Below are positions 1-8,238 of a stretch of 64,000 nt of DNA, piece by piece. A program made the position numbers and the translations under genes. Source of the DNA: Rhizobium aethiopicum. GTDB lineage: Bacteria > Pseudomonadota > Alphaproteobacteria > Rhizobiales > Rhizobiaceae. The DNA is taken from positions 40,037-104,036 of the forward strand of contig NZ_JACIFV010000024.1 in assembly GCF_014197535.1 (NCBI RefSeq). The letters run 5' to 3'. The notes under the pieces are model-generated. The model saw nothing but the letters and a program-made list of their open reading frames with translations. It ran no database searches and was not told the origin of the DNA. Numbering within the stretch: the stretch's first letter is position 1; the number at the start of each line of letters is the position of its first letter.

Positions 1-405
1 GGCTCACCGCCGACCACCCGCTCGACTACGGTTATGGCGAGGGCTCGCCGCTCGCCAAACTCGTGGCGGCCGGCGGCAAGGTCCTCATGGCCGGAGCCCC
101 GCTCGACACGATGACGCTTCTCCATCATGCCGAGCACCTGGCTGAAATCCCGAACAAGCGCCTGCGCCGCTACGAGGTGCCCTTTGCCACACCGGCCGGC
201 GTGGTATGGCGCATGCTCGAGGAATTCGACACGGCCGACCCGGTTGTGCCAGGCCTCGAAAGCGATTACTTCGCCCGGATCGTCAGCGCCTTTCTCGCCG
301 GCGGGCAGGGCGCACTAGGGCCTGATCGGAGACGCGCCATCGGTGCTGGTCGATGCGGCCTCGATCTGCAGCTTCGCTGTCGATTGGATGGAGCATCACG
401 CCTGA
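1..405 (+). pseudogene. Aminoglycoside N(3)-acetyltransferase, C-terminal part, frameshifted
   Basis: The left edge cuts this gene. From base 3 the frame reads the conserved AAC(3) C-terminal half, with HPLDYGYGEGSPLAKL, then AGGKVLMAGAPLDTMTLLHH and AEHLAEIPNKR. The family transfers an acetyl group from acetyl-CoA to the 3-amino group of 2-deoxystreptamine aminoglycosides; many chromosomal members have no proven resistance role. After GGQGALG (ending at base 320) the frame is lost. One base later, from 322, another frame supplies the expected family ending LIGDAPSVLVDAA...FAVDWMEHHA and stops at 403-405. One extra base near 321 explains this. Without correction the frame runs on to 518 with an unrelated tail. 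It could be a sequencing indel or a real mutation. Family call firm; functional status open. Confidence 0.75.
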
Positions 406-535
406 GCAGGCTGAGCGGCTCCGCGCTGCCGTGCCAGGCTCTTGCGCTTCTGCGCCGGCTCCGCCAGCCTCACGGAACAAAATCCCGATGGCGATGTTGG
501 TATGGCGATAAGCAATAAGGCCATGGGAGGAATCC

Positions 536-877
536 ATGCATAAGTCTCTTCAGTTCGTGTTGATCGGCCTGGCCTCGATGACCGGCCTGACGATCGCGCC
601 GACGATCGCCGCCGCGCAGGATATGGAGTTGCGCATCGGCCCCGGCGGCGTCGGCGTTTATGACCGCGACCGTGACCGTGACCGTTACGACCGCTACGAG
701 CGCCGCGGACCACGCGGCTGCGATCCCGACGATGCGCTCGACATCGCTCGCAGCGAAGGCCTGCGCCGCGCTCAGATCGTCCGCATGTCGCCGCGCAGGA
801 TCGTCGTCGAGGGGATGACGCGCCGCGGGCCGGATCGGATGGTCTTCGCCAACCGGCGCGGTTGCCCGGAAATCTGA
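536..877 (+). CDS. Small exported protein with Asp-Arg repeat
   Basis: This 113-residue protein begins with a typical signal peptide (positively charged start, hydrophobic residues 6-20, AAAQ cleavage region near 27). After cleavage comes a run of alternating Asp and Arg (about residues 43-55), then a compact C-terminal part with two cysteines (CDPDD and RRGCPEI) that could form a disulfide in the periplasm. A ribosome site (GGGAGGA) lies just before the start. Short secreted proteins with an Arg/Asp-rich linker are common in rhizobia, but I do not recognise a named family and infer no function beyond an exported location. Confidence 0.7.
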   Translation: MHKSLQFVLIGLASMTGLTIAPTIAAAQDMELRIGPGGVGVYDRDRDRDRYDRYERRGPRGCDPDDALDIARSEGLRRAQIVRMSPRRIVVEGMTRRGPDRMVFANRRGCPEI

Positions 878-1017
878 ACCGACTTGTGACAGTCGAACAA
901 TGCCGCCGGCACGGGCCATTGCGCCCGTCGGCGGGAGCTTTCCACGATTGTGAACTTTCGCCCATTCAGCACTCCGGCTGGCGTTAACCCCACGGAGCAC
1001 CACAGGAGGATTTCATC

Positions 1018-1551
1018 ATGATGAGCGGTCAAATGAAGGCGCTTCTCGCCGTTCTTGCCGTTGCCGGTTACCAGAACAGGGACAAGATCCGGGAGCTCCT
1101 GCGGGGTCTGCAGAACCCGCAGCAGGCGGGCGCCGGAGGCCAGCCATCAGGCGGCCTCGGCGGCATTCTCGGCGGACTGGGCGGTTCCGGGGGTCTCGGC
1201 GGCCTTCTCGGTGGATTGACCTCCGGCAGCATCGTCAGCGGCGGCCTCGGCGACCTCCTGAAGACCTTTCAGCAGAACGGCCAGGGCGACAAGATGGAAT
1301 CCTGGGTGCGCCGCGGGCAGAATGCCGACATCAATGACGGCGAACTTGCCACAGCCCTCGGCCCGGATGTCCTGGACGAGATCGCCAGGAATACCGGCCT
1401 CTCGCATCAGGAGATCCTCGGCCGGCTGAGCCGCGATCTTCCCAAGGCCGTCGACGATCTGACCCCGGAGGGAAAAGTGCCGAGCGCAGAGGAGGCGTTC
1501 ACGTCCTCGGCGAGCCAGGCAACGACGTCAGGGCGGCCGGGCGGCGTTTAG
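1018..1551 (+). CDS. YidB-like (DUF937) protein
   Basis: The 177-residue product has a helical N-terminus, a Gly/Leu-rich low-complexity stretch (about residues 42-75) and the DUF937/YidB C-terminal core, with DKMESWVRRGQNADI, a helical block around LGPDVLDEIA, and DLPKAVDDLTPEGKVP. The role of YidB proteins is poorly defined. An AGGAGG ribosome site precedes two adjacent ATG codons (1018 and 1021), and either could be the start. It stands alone between an exported protein and a gene on the opposite strand. Family assignment rests on the conserved C-terminal pattern. Confidence 0.85.
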   Translation: MMSGQMKALLAVLAVAGYQNRDKIRELLRGLQNPQQAGAGGQPSGGLGGILGGLGGSGGLGGLLGGLTSGSIVSGGLGDLLKTFQQNGQGDKMESWVRRGQNADINDGELATALGPDVLDEIARNTGLSHQEILGRLSRDLPKAVDDLTPEGKVPSAEEAFTSSASQATTSGRPGGV

Positions 1552-1576
1552 TCCTAGGCAAACGCGCCGTTTGAGA

Positions 1577-2434
1577 TCAGTTCGCCAGATATCTTCGAAG
1601 AAAGGCGTAAACGCTGCGCATGGACTTCGCCGCAGCGTCGGGGTCGTATTTTTCGATATGACCCAGCACCCTCCTTCCCACCAGGAACTCCGGCGCATCG
1701 AAATTGTGATAGATGCCCTTGTAGACATTGAGCTCGACGGGCGGGGCATTGTCGCTGAGGCGGGCAAGCCGCTTCTGGCACCGTTCGGCCCGGCTCCAAT
1801 TGTCGCGCTCGCCTGTCATGATCAAGATCGGTATCGTCGGGTCGCCCCGATCGGCGTCACAGGCGGGATAGTAGGCAACCGCCGCCCTGAACTTGCGCTC
1901 CATAAGCTGCTCATTGCCGTCGTTTTTTGTGGCGTCCAGCGTCGCGGTGCCGCCGGCCGAAAAGCCCATCAAGGCGACGCGCCTGATATCGACAAAGCTT
2001 GATTTCGATAGAAAATCCAAAGCGCCATAGGCATCGAAGACGCGCTCGGGAAGAGCGCTTCGACAGGTGTCGTCGAGCTTGCGGGTGGTGAAACTGTCGA
2101 CAACGAGCACGACATAGCCCCATCTGACCAGCCGTTTCGGCCATAGCTCTTTGACGCTCAAGCGCAGGTGATCGCAGCCATGCAGGAGAACCACCGCCGG
2201 GAAGGGGCCGTCGCCGGGAGGGCGGGATAGATAGCCGAGCAACGGCGTGCCCCGCGGTTGAGATAGAATTTCTCCTTGTTCTGCAGCCTTGCGGATTCGA
2301 AACGCGCTGAGCTTGACGGGGGCGCTTTCGAACCGCACCAGTTCGTCGGCATCGGCGGGGTCCGCGGACATGGGGACGCCGAGAAAAGTGGCGAGGCAAA
2401 GAAAGAGTCCTGCAGTTTTCACCGACGCCTCCAT
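1577..2434 (-). CDS. Secreted dienelactone hydrolase family protein
   Basis: A 285-residue alpha/beta hydrolase with an N-terminal signal peptide (hydrophobic residues 8-20). The fold is marked by AVVLLHG (oxyanion region), the nucleophile elbow GFSAGG, an acid in TGERDNW and a histidine in GIYHNFD, giving a plausible Ser-Asp-His triad. Classical dienelactone hydrolases use Cys; this one has Ser, as in many exported relatives, so the substrate is probably an ester but is unknown. It is convergent with the YidB-like gene, with 25 bases between the two stops. The upstream side opens onto the repeat array, so its promoter must lie close to 2440-2520. Confidence 0.85.
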   Translation of the reverse strand: MEASVKTAGLFLCLATFLGVPMSADPADADELVRFESAPVKLSAFRIRKAAEQGEILSQPRGTPLLGYLSRPPGDGPFPAVVLLHGCDHLRLSVKELWPKRLVRWGYVVLVVDSFTTRKLDDTCRSALPERVFDAYGALDFLSKSSFVDIRRVALMGFSAGGTATLDATKNDGNEQLMERKFRAAVAYYPACDADRGDPTIPILIMTGERDNWSRAERCQKRLARLSDNAPPVELNVYKGIYHNFDAPEFLVGRRVLGHIEKYDPDAAAKSMRSVYAFLRRYLAN

Positions 2435-2559
2435 CGTTTGGCCGACAGCCTGCTATTTGTACGCCGAAGCTGAAGCTTGGCAAAGCGGGCGGGGCATGCT
2501 GCTATCAAATGCGGGAGGCGTGATTTCAAAAGTGGTCTGCACCACCGTGGGTGTGGAGC

Positions 2560-3380
2560 ACTCACCCCTTGCTCCGTCCTCCTCGGGCTTGACCCGAGGA
2601 TCCGCGTCGGCCTCCACCAAGGGAGCGGACATGGATCCCAGGCTCAGGCTGGCTCAGGCCTGGGATGACGGAGGGTGGAGGGATGTTTTCGCCAAACGCT
2701 TGACGAATTCGTCTTCGCCGGTTTGGAACCGGCGTCGAAAGCAATTTCTGTGCTCGAAAGTCCTTGATCACCCCCCGGCGGATCATTTAATCCTACCGTA
2801 AATCCAAGCTGCGAAATTTGAGTCCAGAGGTGATGTCGACGGTGAAGGCCGGCGACGCTTCGATGGCTTGCGTCATTTGCCAGGATTTCCGGCCGGCGTC
2901 ATCGAACACCACGTGGGTTTGGCACAGCGCCCACCCCTTGCTCCGTCTTCCTGGGGCTTGACCCGAGGATCTACCTTTGGCCTCTACCAGCATCGGCATG
3001 GATCCCAGGGTCAAGCCCTGGTATGACGGAGGGTGGAGGGATGTTTTCGCCAAACGCTTGACGAATTCGTCTTCGCCGGTTTGGAACCGGCGTCGAAGGC
3101 AATTTCTGTGCTCGAAAGTCCTTGATCACCCCCCGGCGGATCATTTAATCCTACCGTAAATCCAAGCTGCGAAATTTGAGTCCAGAGGTGATGTCGACGG
3201 TGAAGGCCGGCGACGCTTCGATGGCTTGCGTCATTTGCCAGGATTTCCGGCCGGCGTCATCGAACACCACGCGGGTTTGGCACAGCGCTCACCTCTTGCT
3301 CCTCGGGCTTGACCCGAGGATCCACGTCGACCTCCGCCAGCGGCGGGCATGGATCCCAGGTCAAGCCCTCGGATGACGGG
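2560..3380. repeat. Mosaic repeat array with 358-bp tandem duplication
   Basis: The region between the hydrolase gene and the phage cassette has no gene. It alternates three palindromic mosaic units (about 2560-2664, 2930-3022 and 3288-3379), each built around CCTCGGGCTTGACCCGAGG or a variant and ending ATGACGG, with two copies of a 264-bp unit (2665-2928 and 3023-3286). The two long copies have a period of 358 bp and differ at only two bases that I can find, so the duplication is recent. Read on the minus strand, each long copy ends in a short open frame with the residues DDAGRKSWQMTQ and a stop, which looks like the C-terminus of a lost gene. The palindromic units resemble the intergenic mosaic elements known from rhizobia and Brucella. 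Confidence 0.85.
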
Positions 3381-3469
3381 GATGGGGAGCGCGCTTGGCG
3401 AAATCTAGCTAAGCAGCGCCCGACGCGACCGCGTCGGCAGGACATCCACCCCTTACAAGGAGATTTGCA

Positions 3470-3706
3470 ATGGACCCTTCGATTGCTCCGGCCTCGCGGG
3501 CCGCTGTGGTGACGCCGAACGATAGCGCCATTGTCGGCGCCCGCGCACTTTATATCGGCACGGCCGGCGATGTGGCGATTGCGCCGCGGCGGGACGTGGA
3601 TCCGGTCGTCTTCAAGAGCGTGCCGGCCGGGACGATCCTTCCCGTGCATGCGGCGATCGTGGCGCTGACCGGGACGACGGCCTCCAACATCATTGCCTTG
3701 TTCTGA
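3470..3706 (+). CDS. Spike base protein, Rcc01079 (GhsA) type
   Basis: A 78-residue protein with the pattern VTPNDSAIVGARALYIGTAGDV, then FKSVPAGTILPV and TGTTASNIIALF. I recognise this as the small family named after Rhodobacter capsulatus rcc01079, whose product forms the base of the head spikes on gene transfer agent particles that bind capsule. Similar proteins occur in many alphaproteobacterial phages. A strong ribosome site (AAGGAGA) sits eight bases before the ATG. It opens the cassette, 17 bases ahead of the small terminase. The family call is from memory of the pattern; the spike role here is inferred. Confidence 0.7.
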   Translation: MDPSIAPASRAAVVTPNDSAIVGARALYIGTAGDVAIAPRRDVDPVVFKSVPAGTILPVHAAIVALTGTTASNIIALF

Positions 3707-3723
3707 GCGTCAGACCCTGACCG

Positions 3724-4194
3724 ATGGGCAGGCCGAGCAAGTTCAGCCAAGCGCTGGCGGAAAAAATCTGCGCGCGCATCGCCGACCGGGAAAGCCTGCG
3801 CTCGATCTGCCGGGACGAGGACATGCCGGCGAAATCGACGGTGCTGTCCTGGCTGGCGGACGAGGAGAAGGCGGCGTTTCGGGCGCGGTATGCACTGGCG
3901 CGCGAGATCATGGCCGACAGCTTCGTCGACGAGATGGTCGAGATCGCCGACAACAGCAGCGACGACTGGATCGAAAAGAAGAATGCGGCCGGCGAGACCA
4001 CCGGCTGGCAGGAAAACGGCGAGGCGATCCGGCGCTCGCAGCTGCGCATCGCCACCCGCCAATGGGTCGCCGAGAAGCTGCGGCCGAAGAAATATGGCGC
4101 CAAGGTCGAGTCCGAACAGAGCGTGACCGGCGAAGTCTCGCAATTGCTGGAGGCGGTCAATGGCAGGACGCGCGGACTTCCAAACGGCGGTTGA
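3724..4194 (+). CDS. Terminase small subunit
   Basis: The 156-residue protein starts with a helix-turn-helix-like block, from FSQALAEKICARIADRESL into SICRDEDMPAKSTVLSWLAD, typical of phage small terminases that bind the packaging site and hand DNA to the motor. A central helical stretch (residues 57-115) could mediate ring formation, and the segment VAEKLRPKKYGAKVE is also typical of this family. The last 35 bases overlap the large terminase gene in another frame, so the two are very likely translationally coupled. Confidence 0.85.
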   Translation: MGRPSKFSQALAEKICARIADRESLRSICRDEDMPAKSTVLSWLADEEKAAFRARYALAREIMADSFVDEMVEIADNSSDDWIEKKNAAGETTGWQENGEAIRRSQLRIATRQWVAEKLRPKKYGAKVESEQSVTGEVSQLLEAVNGRTRGLPNGG

Positions 4195-5731
4195 CCAGTT
4201 TTCCGACTGGCGCTGGCGGCTGAACAATCTCTACTGGATCACCGACAAGGCGGGCAGGCGCGTCAGGTTCGAGATGAACGTGATGCAGATGAGCCTTTTC
4301 GAGGAGATGCATTATCTCAACGTGCTCCTGAAGGCCCGCCAGCTGGGGCTGACCACCTTCATTCAGATCTTCATGCTCGATGCCTGCGTCTTCAACCGCG
4401 ATATCAGGGCCGGCACCATCGCCCATACGCTCGGCGACGTGCAGACGATCTTCCGGGACAAGATCAAATATCCCTATGACAATCTGCCCGAAGCCATCCG
4501 CAACGCCGTGCCCGTCGTCAGGACCAACCAGAGCGAATTGCTGCTCGCCAACAATTCGAGCATCCGCGTCGGCACGTCGCTGCGTTCGGGAACGCTGCAA
4601 TATCTGCATATCTCCGAATATGGAAAGCTCTGCGCCAAATTTCCGGACAAGGCGCGGGAAGTCAGGACCGGCGCCTTGAACACGGTGCAGGCCGGCCAGA
4701 TGGTCTTCGTCGAAAGCACGGCGGAAGGCCAGGAGGGGCATTTTTATGCGCTCTGCGAGGATGCCCAGGTCAAGCAGCGCCAGGCGCTTGAGCTGAGCGA
4801 GCTCGACTTCAAATTCCACTTCTTCCCCTGGTGGAAGGAGCCGCAATATTCGATCGCGCCCGAGGGCGTCATCATCAGCGACGCTTTCGTCAAATATTTC
4901 CGCCAGCTCGCCGAGCAGGGGATCACGCTGAGGCCGGGGCAGAAGGCCTGGTACGTCAAGAAGGCCGAGATCCAGCTCGGCGATATGAAGCGCGAATATC
5001 CATCGACGCCTGATGAAGCTTTTGAGGCGAGTGTCGAAGGCGCTTATTACGCCGACCAGATGGCGATCGCCGACGCCGAGGAGCGCATCGGGGTGTTCCC
5101 GCATGTCGAAGGTTACCCGGTCCACACCATCTCCGACATCGGCATGGACGACACCAACAGCGTCTGGCTGTTCCAGGTGCTGCCCGGCCGCGTCAGGATG
5201 ATCGGCTATTTCGAGCATACCGGCACCGGCATGGACGGCATGCTCGACGAGCTGGAGCGGCGGGCCACCGAGCATGGTTATATCTACGGCGCCCACAACA
5301 TGCCGCACGACATCAAGGTGCGGGAATGGACGCGCGGCGGCATGACCCGCATCGAAATCATGCTGAAAGAGGTCAAGGCGCGTGGTCTCGGCACGGTGCG
5401 CAAGGTTGAGCGCGCCTATGTCCACGACCGCATCAACGGCACGCGGCGCATCCTGGCAAAAGTCGAGTTCGACCAGGCCGGCTGCGCCCAAGGCATCAAA
5501 TGCCTGCGCAATTACCGCAAGGACTGGGACGAAGATCTCGGCGTCTTCCGCGACGAGCCGCTGCACAACTGGGCCTCGCATGGCGCCGACGCGTTCGGCG
5601 GTCTGGCGATCATCTTCACCGGCCTGGCGCCCGAACCGCTGAAGCCCGAGCGTAAGCCGCTGCCGACATTCCAGACGATGACATTCAACGAATTTGCCGA
5701 TTCCACTCCGAGACATAGCGAGCGTGTTTGA
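4160..5731 (+). CDS. Terminase large subunit
   Basis: A 523-residue DNA-packaging motor. The ATPase domain carries a variant Walker A, KARQLGLTT (residues 58-66), the form seen in many phage terminases that lack the GKT signature, and a Walker B-like HISEYGKL near residue 155. The C-terminal nuclease half has an acidic cluster SDIGMDD near residue 325 and the late GADAFGG segment expected of the RNase H-like nuclease. Length matches the family. The start overlaps the small terminase, and the stop overlaps the portal ATG by one base (TGATG). It packages DNA through the portal into the prohead and cuts it. Confidence 0.95.
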   Translation: MAGRADFQTAVDQFSDWRWRLNNLYWITDKAGRRVRFEMNVMQMSLFEEMHYLNVLLKARQLGLTTFIQIFMLDACVFNRDIRAGTIAHTLGDVQTIFRDKIKYPYDNLPEAIRNAVPVVRTNQSELLLANNSSIRVGTSLRSGTLQYLHISEYGKLCAKFPDKAREVRTGALNTVQAGQMVFVESTAEGQEGHFYALCEDAQVKQRQALELSELDFKFHFFPWWKEPQYSIAPEGVIISDAFVKYFRQLAEQGITLRPGQKAWYVKKAEIQLGDMKREYPSTPDEAFEASVEGAYYADQMAIADAEERIGVFPHVEGYPVHTISDIGMDDTNSVWLFQVLPGRVRMIGYFEHTGTGMDGMLDELERRATEHGYIYGAHNMPHDIKVREWTRGGMTRIEIMLKEVKARGLGTVRKVERAYVHDRINGTRRILAKVEFDQAGCAQGIKCLRNYRKDWDEDLGVFRDEPLHNWASHGADAFGGLAIIFTGLAPEPLKPERKPLPTFQTMTFNEFADSTPRHSERV

Positions 5732-7812
5732 TGGAAGACGAGACGATGGCTTTGGAAGGCGGGCAGCACTGGGACCCGGCGAAGGTCGGCGCCCATTGGC
5801 AACAGGAGCTCGAACGCGCCCAGCGCTACTTCAAGTCCTGGCACGACCGCTGCGTCAAGATCGAGAAGATCTATCTCGACCAGCAGTCGGACCAGACGAG
5901 CGCCGCCAAGCGCCGCTTCCCGATGCTCTGGGCCAATACCGCGGTGCTGCAGCCGGCCGTCTATGCCCGCGTGCCGCAGCCGGTCGTCGAGCGCCGCTTC
6001 AAGGATGCCGACCCCGTCGCCCGCATCGCTTCGGAAATTGTCGAACGCAATCTCGCCTATGCCGGCGACGAGGCCGATCTCGATTCGATCATGCGGGCGG
6101 TGCGCGACGATTTCCTGCTCTGCGCCCGCGGCACGGTGTGGCTGCGCTACGAGGCCGATTTCGAACCGCTCGACATTGATGTCGCGCCCTCGGAGCCGCC
6201 GGCGGAAAACGGCCCGCTCGGTGGATTGGGCGCAGCCCTCGAAACGATCGCCGACGAGCGCGTCTGCGTCGACTATGTCCATTGGTCGGATTTCCTGCAT
6301 TCGCCGGCCCGCCGCTGGAAGGATGTGACCTGGGTGGCGCGACGCGTGCCGATGACCGGTGAAGAAATGGAAAAGCGCTTCGGCCGTGAGGCGATCGCGT
6401 CGGGCGCGGCCGAGGCCGCCGGTGCCCGCAAGGGCGAAAGCCAGGCCGAGCGCGCCGAAAATGAGGGCAAGACCCATGTCTGGGAGATCTGGTGCAAGAG
6501 CGAGAACTATACCGTCTGGATCGCCGACGGCTCGCCGGTGGCGCTGGAAGTCTCCGAGCCGCCGCTCGAGCTGACGCATTTCTGGCCTTGCCCGCGCCCG
6601 GCCTATGGCACGATGTCGACCAGCTCGCTGATCCCGGTTCCCGACTATGTCTATTACCAGCAGCAATGCGACGAGATCGATCTTCTGACCAGGCGCATCA
6701 ACAACCTGACCGACCAGCTGCGGCTGAAGGTCTTCTATCCCTCCGGCGACGGGGCGATCTCGCCGGCGATCGAAAAGGCGATGCGGCCCGAAAACGACAT
6801 GGTGATGGTGCCGATCCCGGAATGGGCTGCTTTCACCGACAAGGGCGGCTCGAAGGCGGTGGTGACGCTGCCGATCGACGAGGTGCAGAAGGTGATCGTC
6901 GCCTGCATGGCGGCGCGCAAGCAGCTGATCGAGGACGTCTACCAGATCACCGGCATCTCCGACATCGTCCGCGGTGACACCCAGGCCTCGGAGACGGCGA
7001 CGGCGCAGCGCATCAAGAGCCAGTGGGGCTCGATCCGCATCCGCGACCGCCAGGCGGAGCTGGCCCGTTTTGCCCGCGACATCATCCGCCTTGCCGGCGA
7101 AATCATCTGCGACCAGTTCCAGCCGGAAACGCTGATGCTGGTGAGCGGCATCAAGCTGCCGAGCATGGCCGAGAAGCAGCAGGTTGAAATGCAGATGCAG
7201 CAGATGCAGATGGCGGCGCAGCAGGCGGTCATGCGGGCGCAGCAGACCGGTCAGCCGATGCCACCGTCGCCCGAATTGCCGTCGCAGCTGCAACAGATGA
7301 TGGCGCAGCCGACGATCGACGAGGTGGTGCAGCTCCTGCGCAACGACAGCATTCGCGGCTTCCAGATCGACATCGAAACGGATTCGACGATCGAGCCCGA
7401 CGAGGACGCCGAAAAGCAGCGGCGCATGGAATTCGTGCAGATGGTCGGCGGCTTCATGCAGCAGGCGGGTGCGATGGCGCAACAATCCCCGATGCTCGTG
7501 CCCGTGATGGTCGAGACGCTGCTCTTTGCCGCCCGCGGCTTCCGCGCCGGCCGCCAGCTCGAAAGCATGCTGGAGCAGGTGGGCGCGCAGCTCTCCGAGG
7601 CAGCCAGCGCGCCGAAACCGGAGCCGCAGCCGCAGCCTTCGCCCGCCGAGATGCTCAGGCTGAAGACGGCCGAGGTGAAGGCCGGCGCCGAACAGCGGAA
7701 AGCCGAGCTTGGCGTGGCGCAAGCCGAGATCGAGCTTCGCGCCACGGTCGAGCAGGCACGCGGCGAGGCGGCGGCGCAGACGATCGACCATATGCGCGCG
7801 CGCTATCAATAA
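5731..7812 (+). CDS. Portal protein
   Basis: About 693 residues, the long portal type of P22-like and related podoviruses. The start HWQQELERAQRYFKSWH and the wing and stem region NNLTDQLRLKVF followed by SGDGAISPAI are typical. The C-terminal third is rich in Gln, Met and Ala (QQVEMQMQQMQMAAQQA and later QPQPSPAEML), a predicted coiled barrel helix as in P22-type portals. The ring would sit at one capsid vertex and connect terminase, capsid and neck. ATG at 5731 is chosen because it overlaps the terminase stop; a second ATG at 5746 is possible. Confidence 0.9.
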   Translation: MEDETMALEGGQHWDPAKVGAHWQQELERAQRYFKSWHDRCVKIEKIYLDQQSDQTSAAKRRFPMLWANTAVLQPAVYARVPQPVVERRFKDADPVARIASEIVERNLAYAGDEADLDSIMRAVRDDFLLCARGTVWLRYEADFEPLDIDVAPSEPPAENGPLGGLGAALETIADERVCVDYVHWSDFLHSPARRWKDVTWVARRVPMTGEEMEKRFGREAIASGAAEAAGARKGESQAERAENEGKTHVWEIWCKSENYTVWIADGSPVALEVSEPPLELTHFWPCPRPAYGTMSTSSLIPVPDYVYYQQQCDEIDLLTRRINNLTDQLRLKVFYPSGDGAISPAIEKAMRPENDMVMVPIPEWAAFTDKGGSKAVVTLPIDEVQKVIVACMAARKQLIEDVYQITGISDIVRGDTQASETATAQRIKSQWGSIRIRDRQAELARFARDIIRLAGEIICDQFQPETLMLVSGIKLPSMAEKQQVEMQMQQMQMAAQQAVMRAQQTGQPMPPSPELPSQLQQMMAQPTIDEVVQLLRNDSIRGFQIDIETDSTIEPDEDAEKQRRMEFVQMVGGFMQQAGAMAQQSPMLVPVMVETLLFAARGFRAGRQLESMLEQVGAQLSEAASAPKPEPQPQPSPAEMLRLKTAEVKAGAEQRKAELGVAQAEIELRATVEQARGEAAAQTIDHMRARYQ

Positions 7813-7828
7813 GCCCGGGAGCAACAGC

Positions 7829-8140
7829 ATGAGAGAACGTTATTGCCGCGTCTGCGGCGGCTGGCACACGCTCGACGCCTGGCCGCACAACTGCATGCCG
7901 GTGAAAAACCTTGCGCAGTCGGACCTGCCGGCGCCGCATTTCGTCAGCGACACGATCGACATCCGGTCGATGCATGATGGCCGGCACTACACTTCGAAAG
8001 CCAAGCTGCGCTCCGCCTATCGGGCGGCCGGCGTGGTCGAGATCGGCAATGAGCAGCCGCAGCCGATCGAAAAGCCGAAGACGGACCGAAAGGCGATCCG
8101 CAACGAATTGCGGCGGGTCTACGCCGAATACAACGCCTAA
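7829..8140 (+). CDS. Small phage protein with zinc-ribbon-like start
   Basis: A 103-residue protein beginning MRERYCRVCGGWHTL and followed by a third cysteine in WPHNCMP, so Cys6, Cys9, His and Cys could form a small metal site. The rest contains a SKAKLRSAYRAAGVVEIGN segment and a basic helical end. Small proteins like this often lie between portal and scaffold genes in podovirus-type clusters, but I know no proven function. ATG 7829 is 17 bases after the portal stop and follows a GGGAGCAA ribosome site. An upstream start inside the portal gene is less likely. Confidence 0.75.
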   Translation: MRERYCRVCGGWHTLDAWPHNCMPVKNLAQSDLPAPHFVSDTIDIRSMHDGRHYTSKAKLRSAYRAAGVVEIGNEQPQPIEKPKTDRKAIRNELRRVYAEYNA

Positions 8141-8213
8141 TGCATGTCGCCCGGAAGTGTGCAGCGGTTCCGGGATAACGACATGCATAAAACAAAGGCC
8201 TGAACGGGCATCA
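8141..8213. repeat. TGCATGTCG palindromic element inside phage operon
   Basis: Starting at the stop of the preceding gene there is a nested inverted repeat: TGCATGTCG (8141-8149) pairs with CGACATGCA (8179-8187), and inside it CCCGGAA pairs with TTCCGGG. The right arm is followed by TAAAACAAAGGCCTGAACG. I recall a very similar palindrome with the same trailing sequence as a frequent intergenic repeat in Rhizobium chromosomes; this cannot be checked here. It would form a strong hairpin in the mRNA between the small protein and scaffold genes. Confidence 0.7.
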
Positions 8214-8238
8214 ATCCCCGAAATAGGAAATCCCCAAG

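Noticed and set aside
2560..3380. Possible CRISPR or att-site array
   Set aside because: Units are long (264-358 bp) with two copies only and no regular spacers; no matching copy was found on the right side of the cassette, so neither a CRISPR nor an att pair is supported.
5512..7830. A 772-residue open frame on the minus strand
   Set aside because: It is antisense to the portal gene, rich in Arg, His and Leu, with no family pattern. Long antisense frames are expected in GC-rich coding DNA. The same holds for 4157-5716, 23230-24963, 27013-28389 and 39183-41180.
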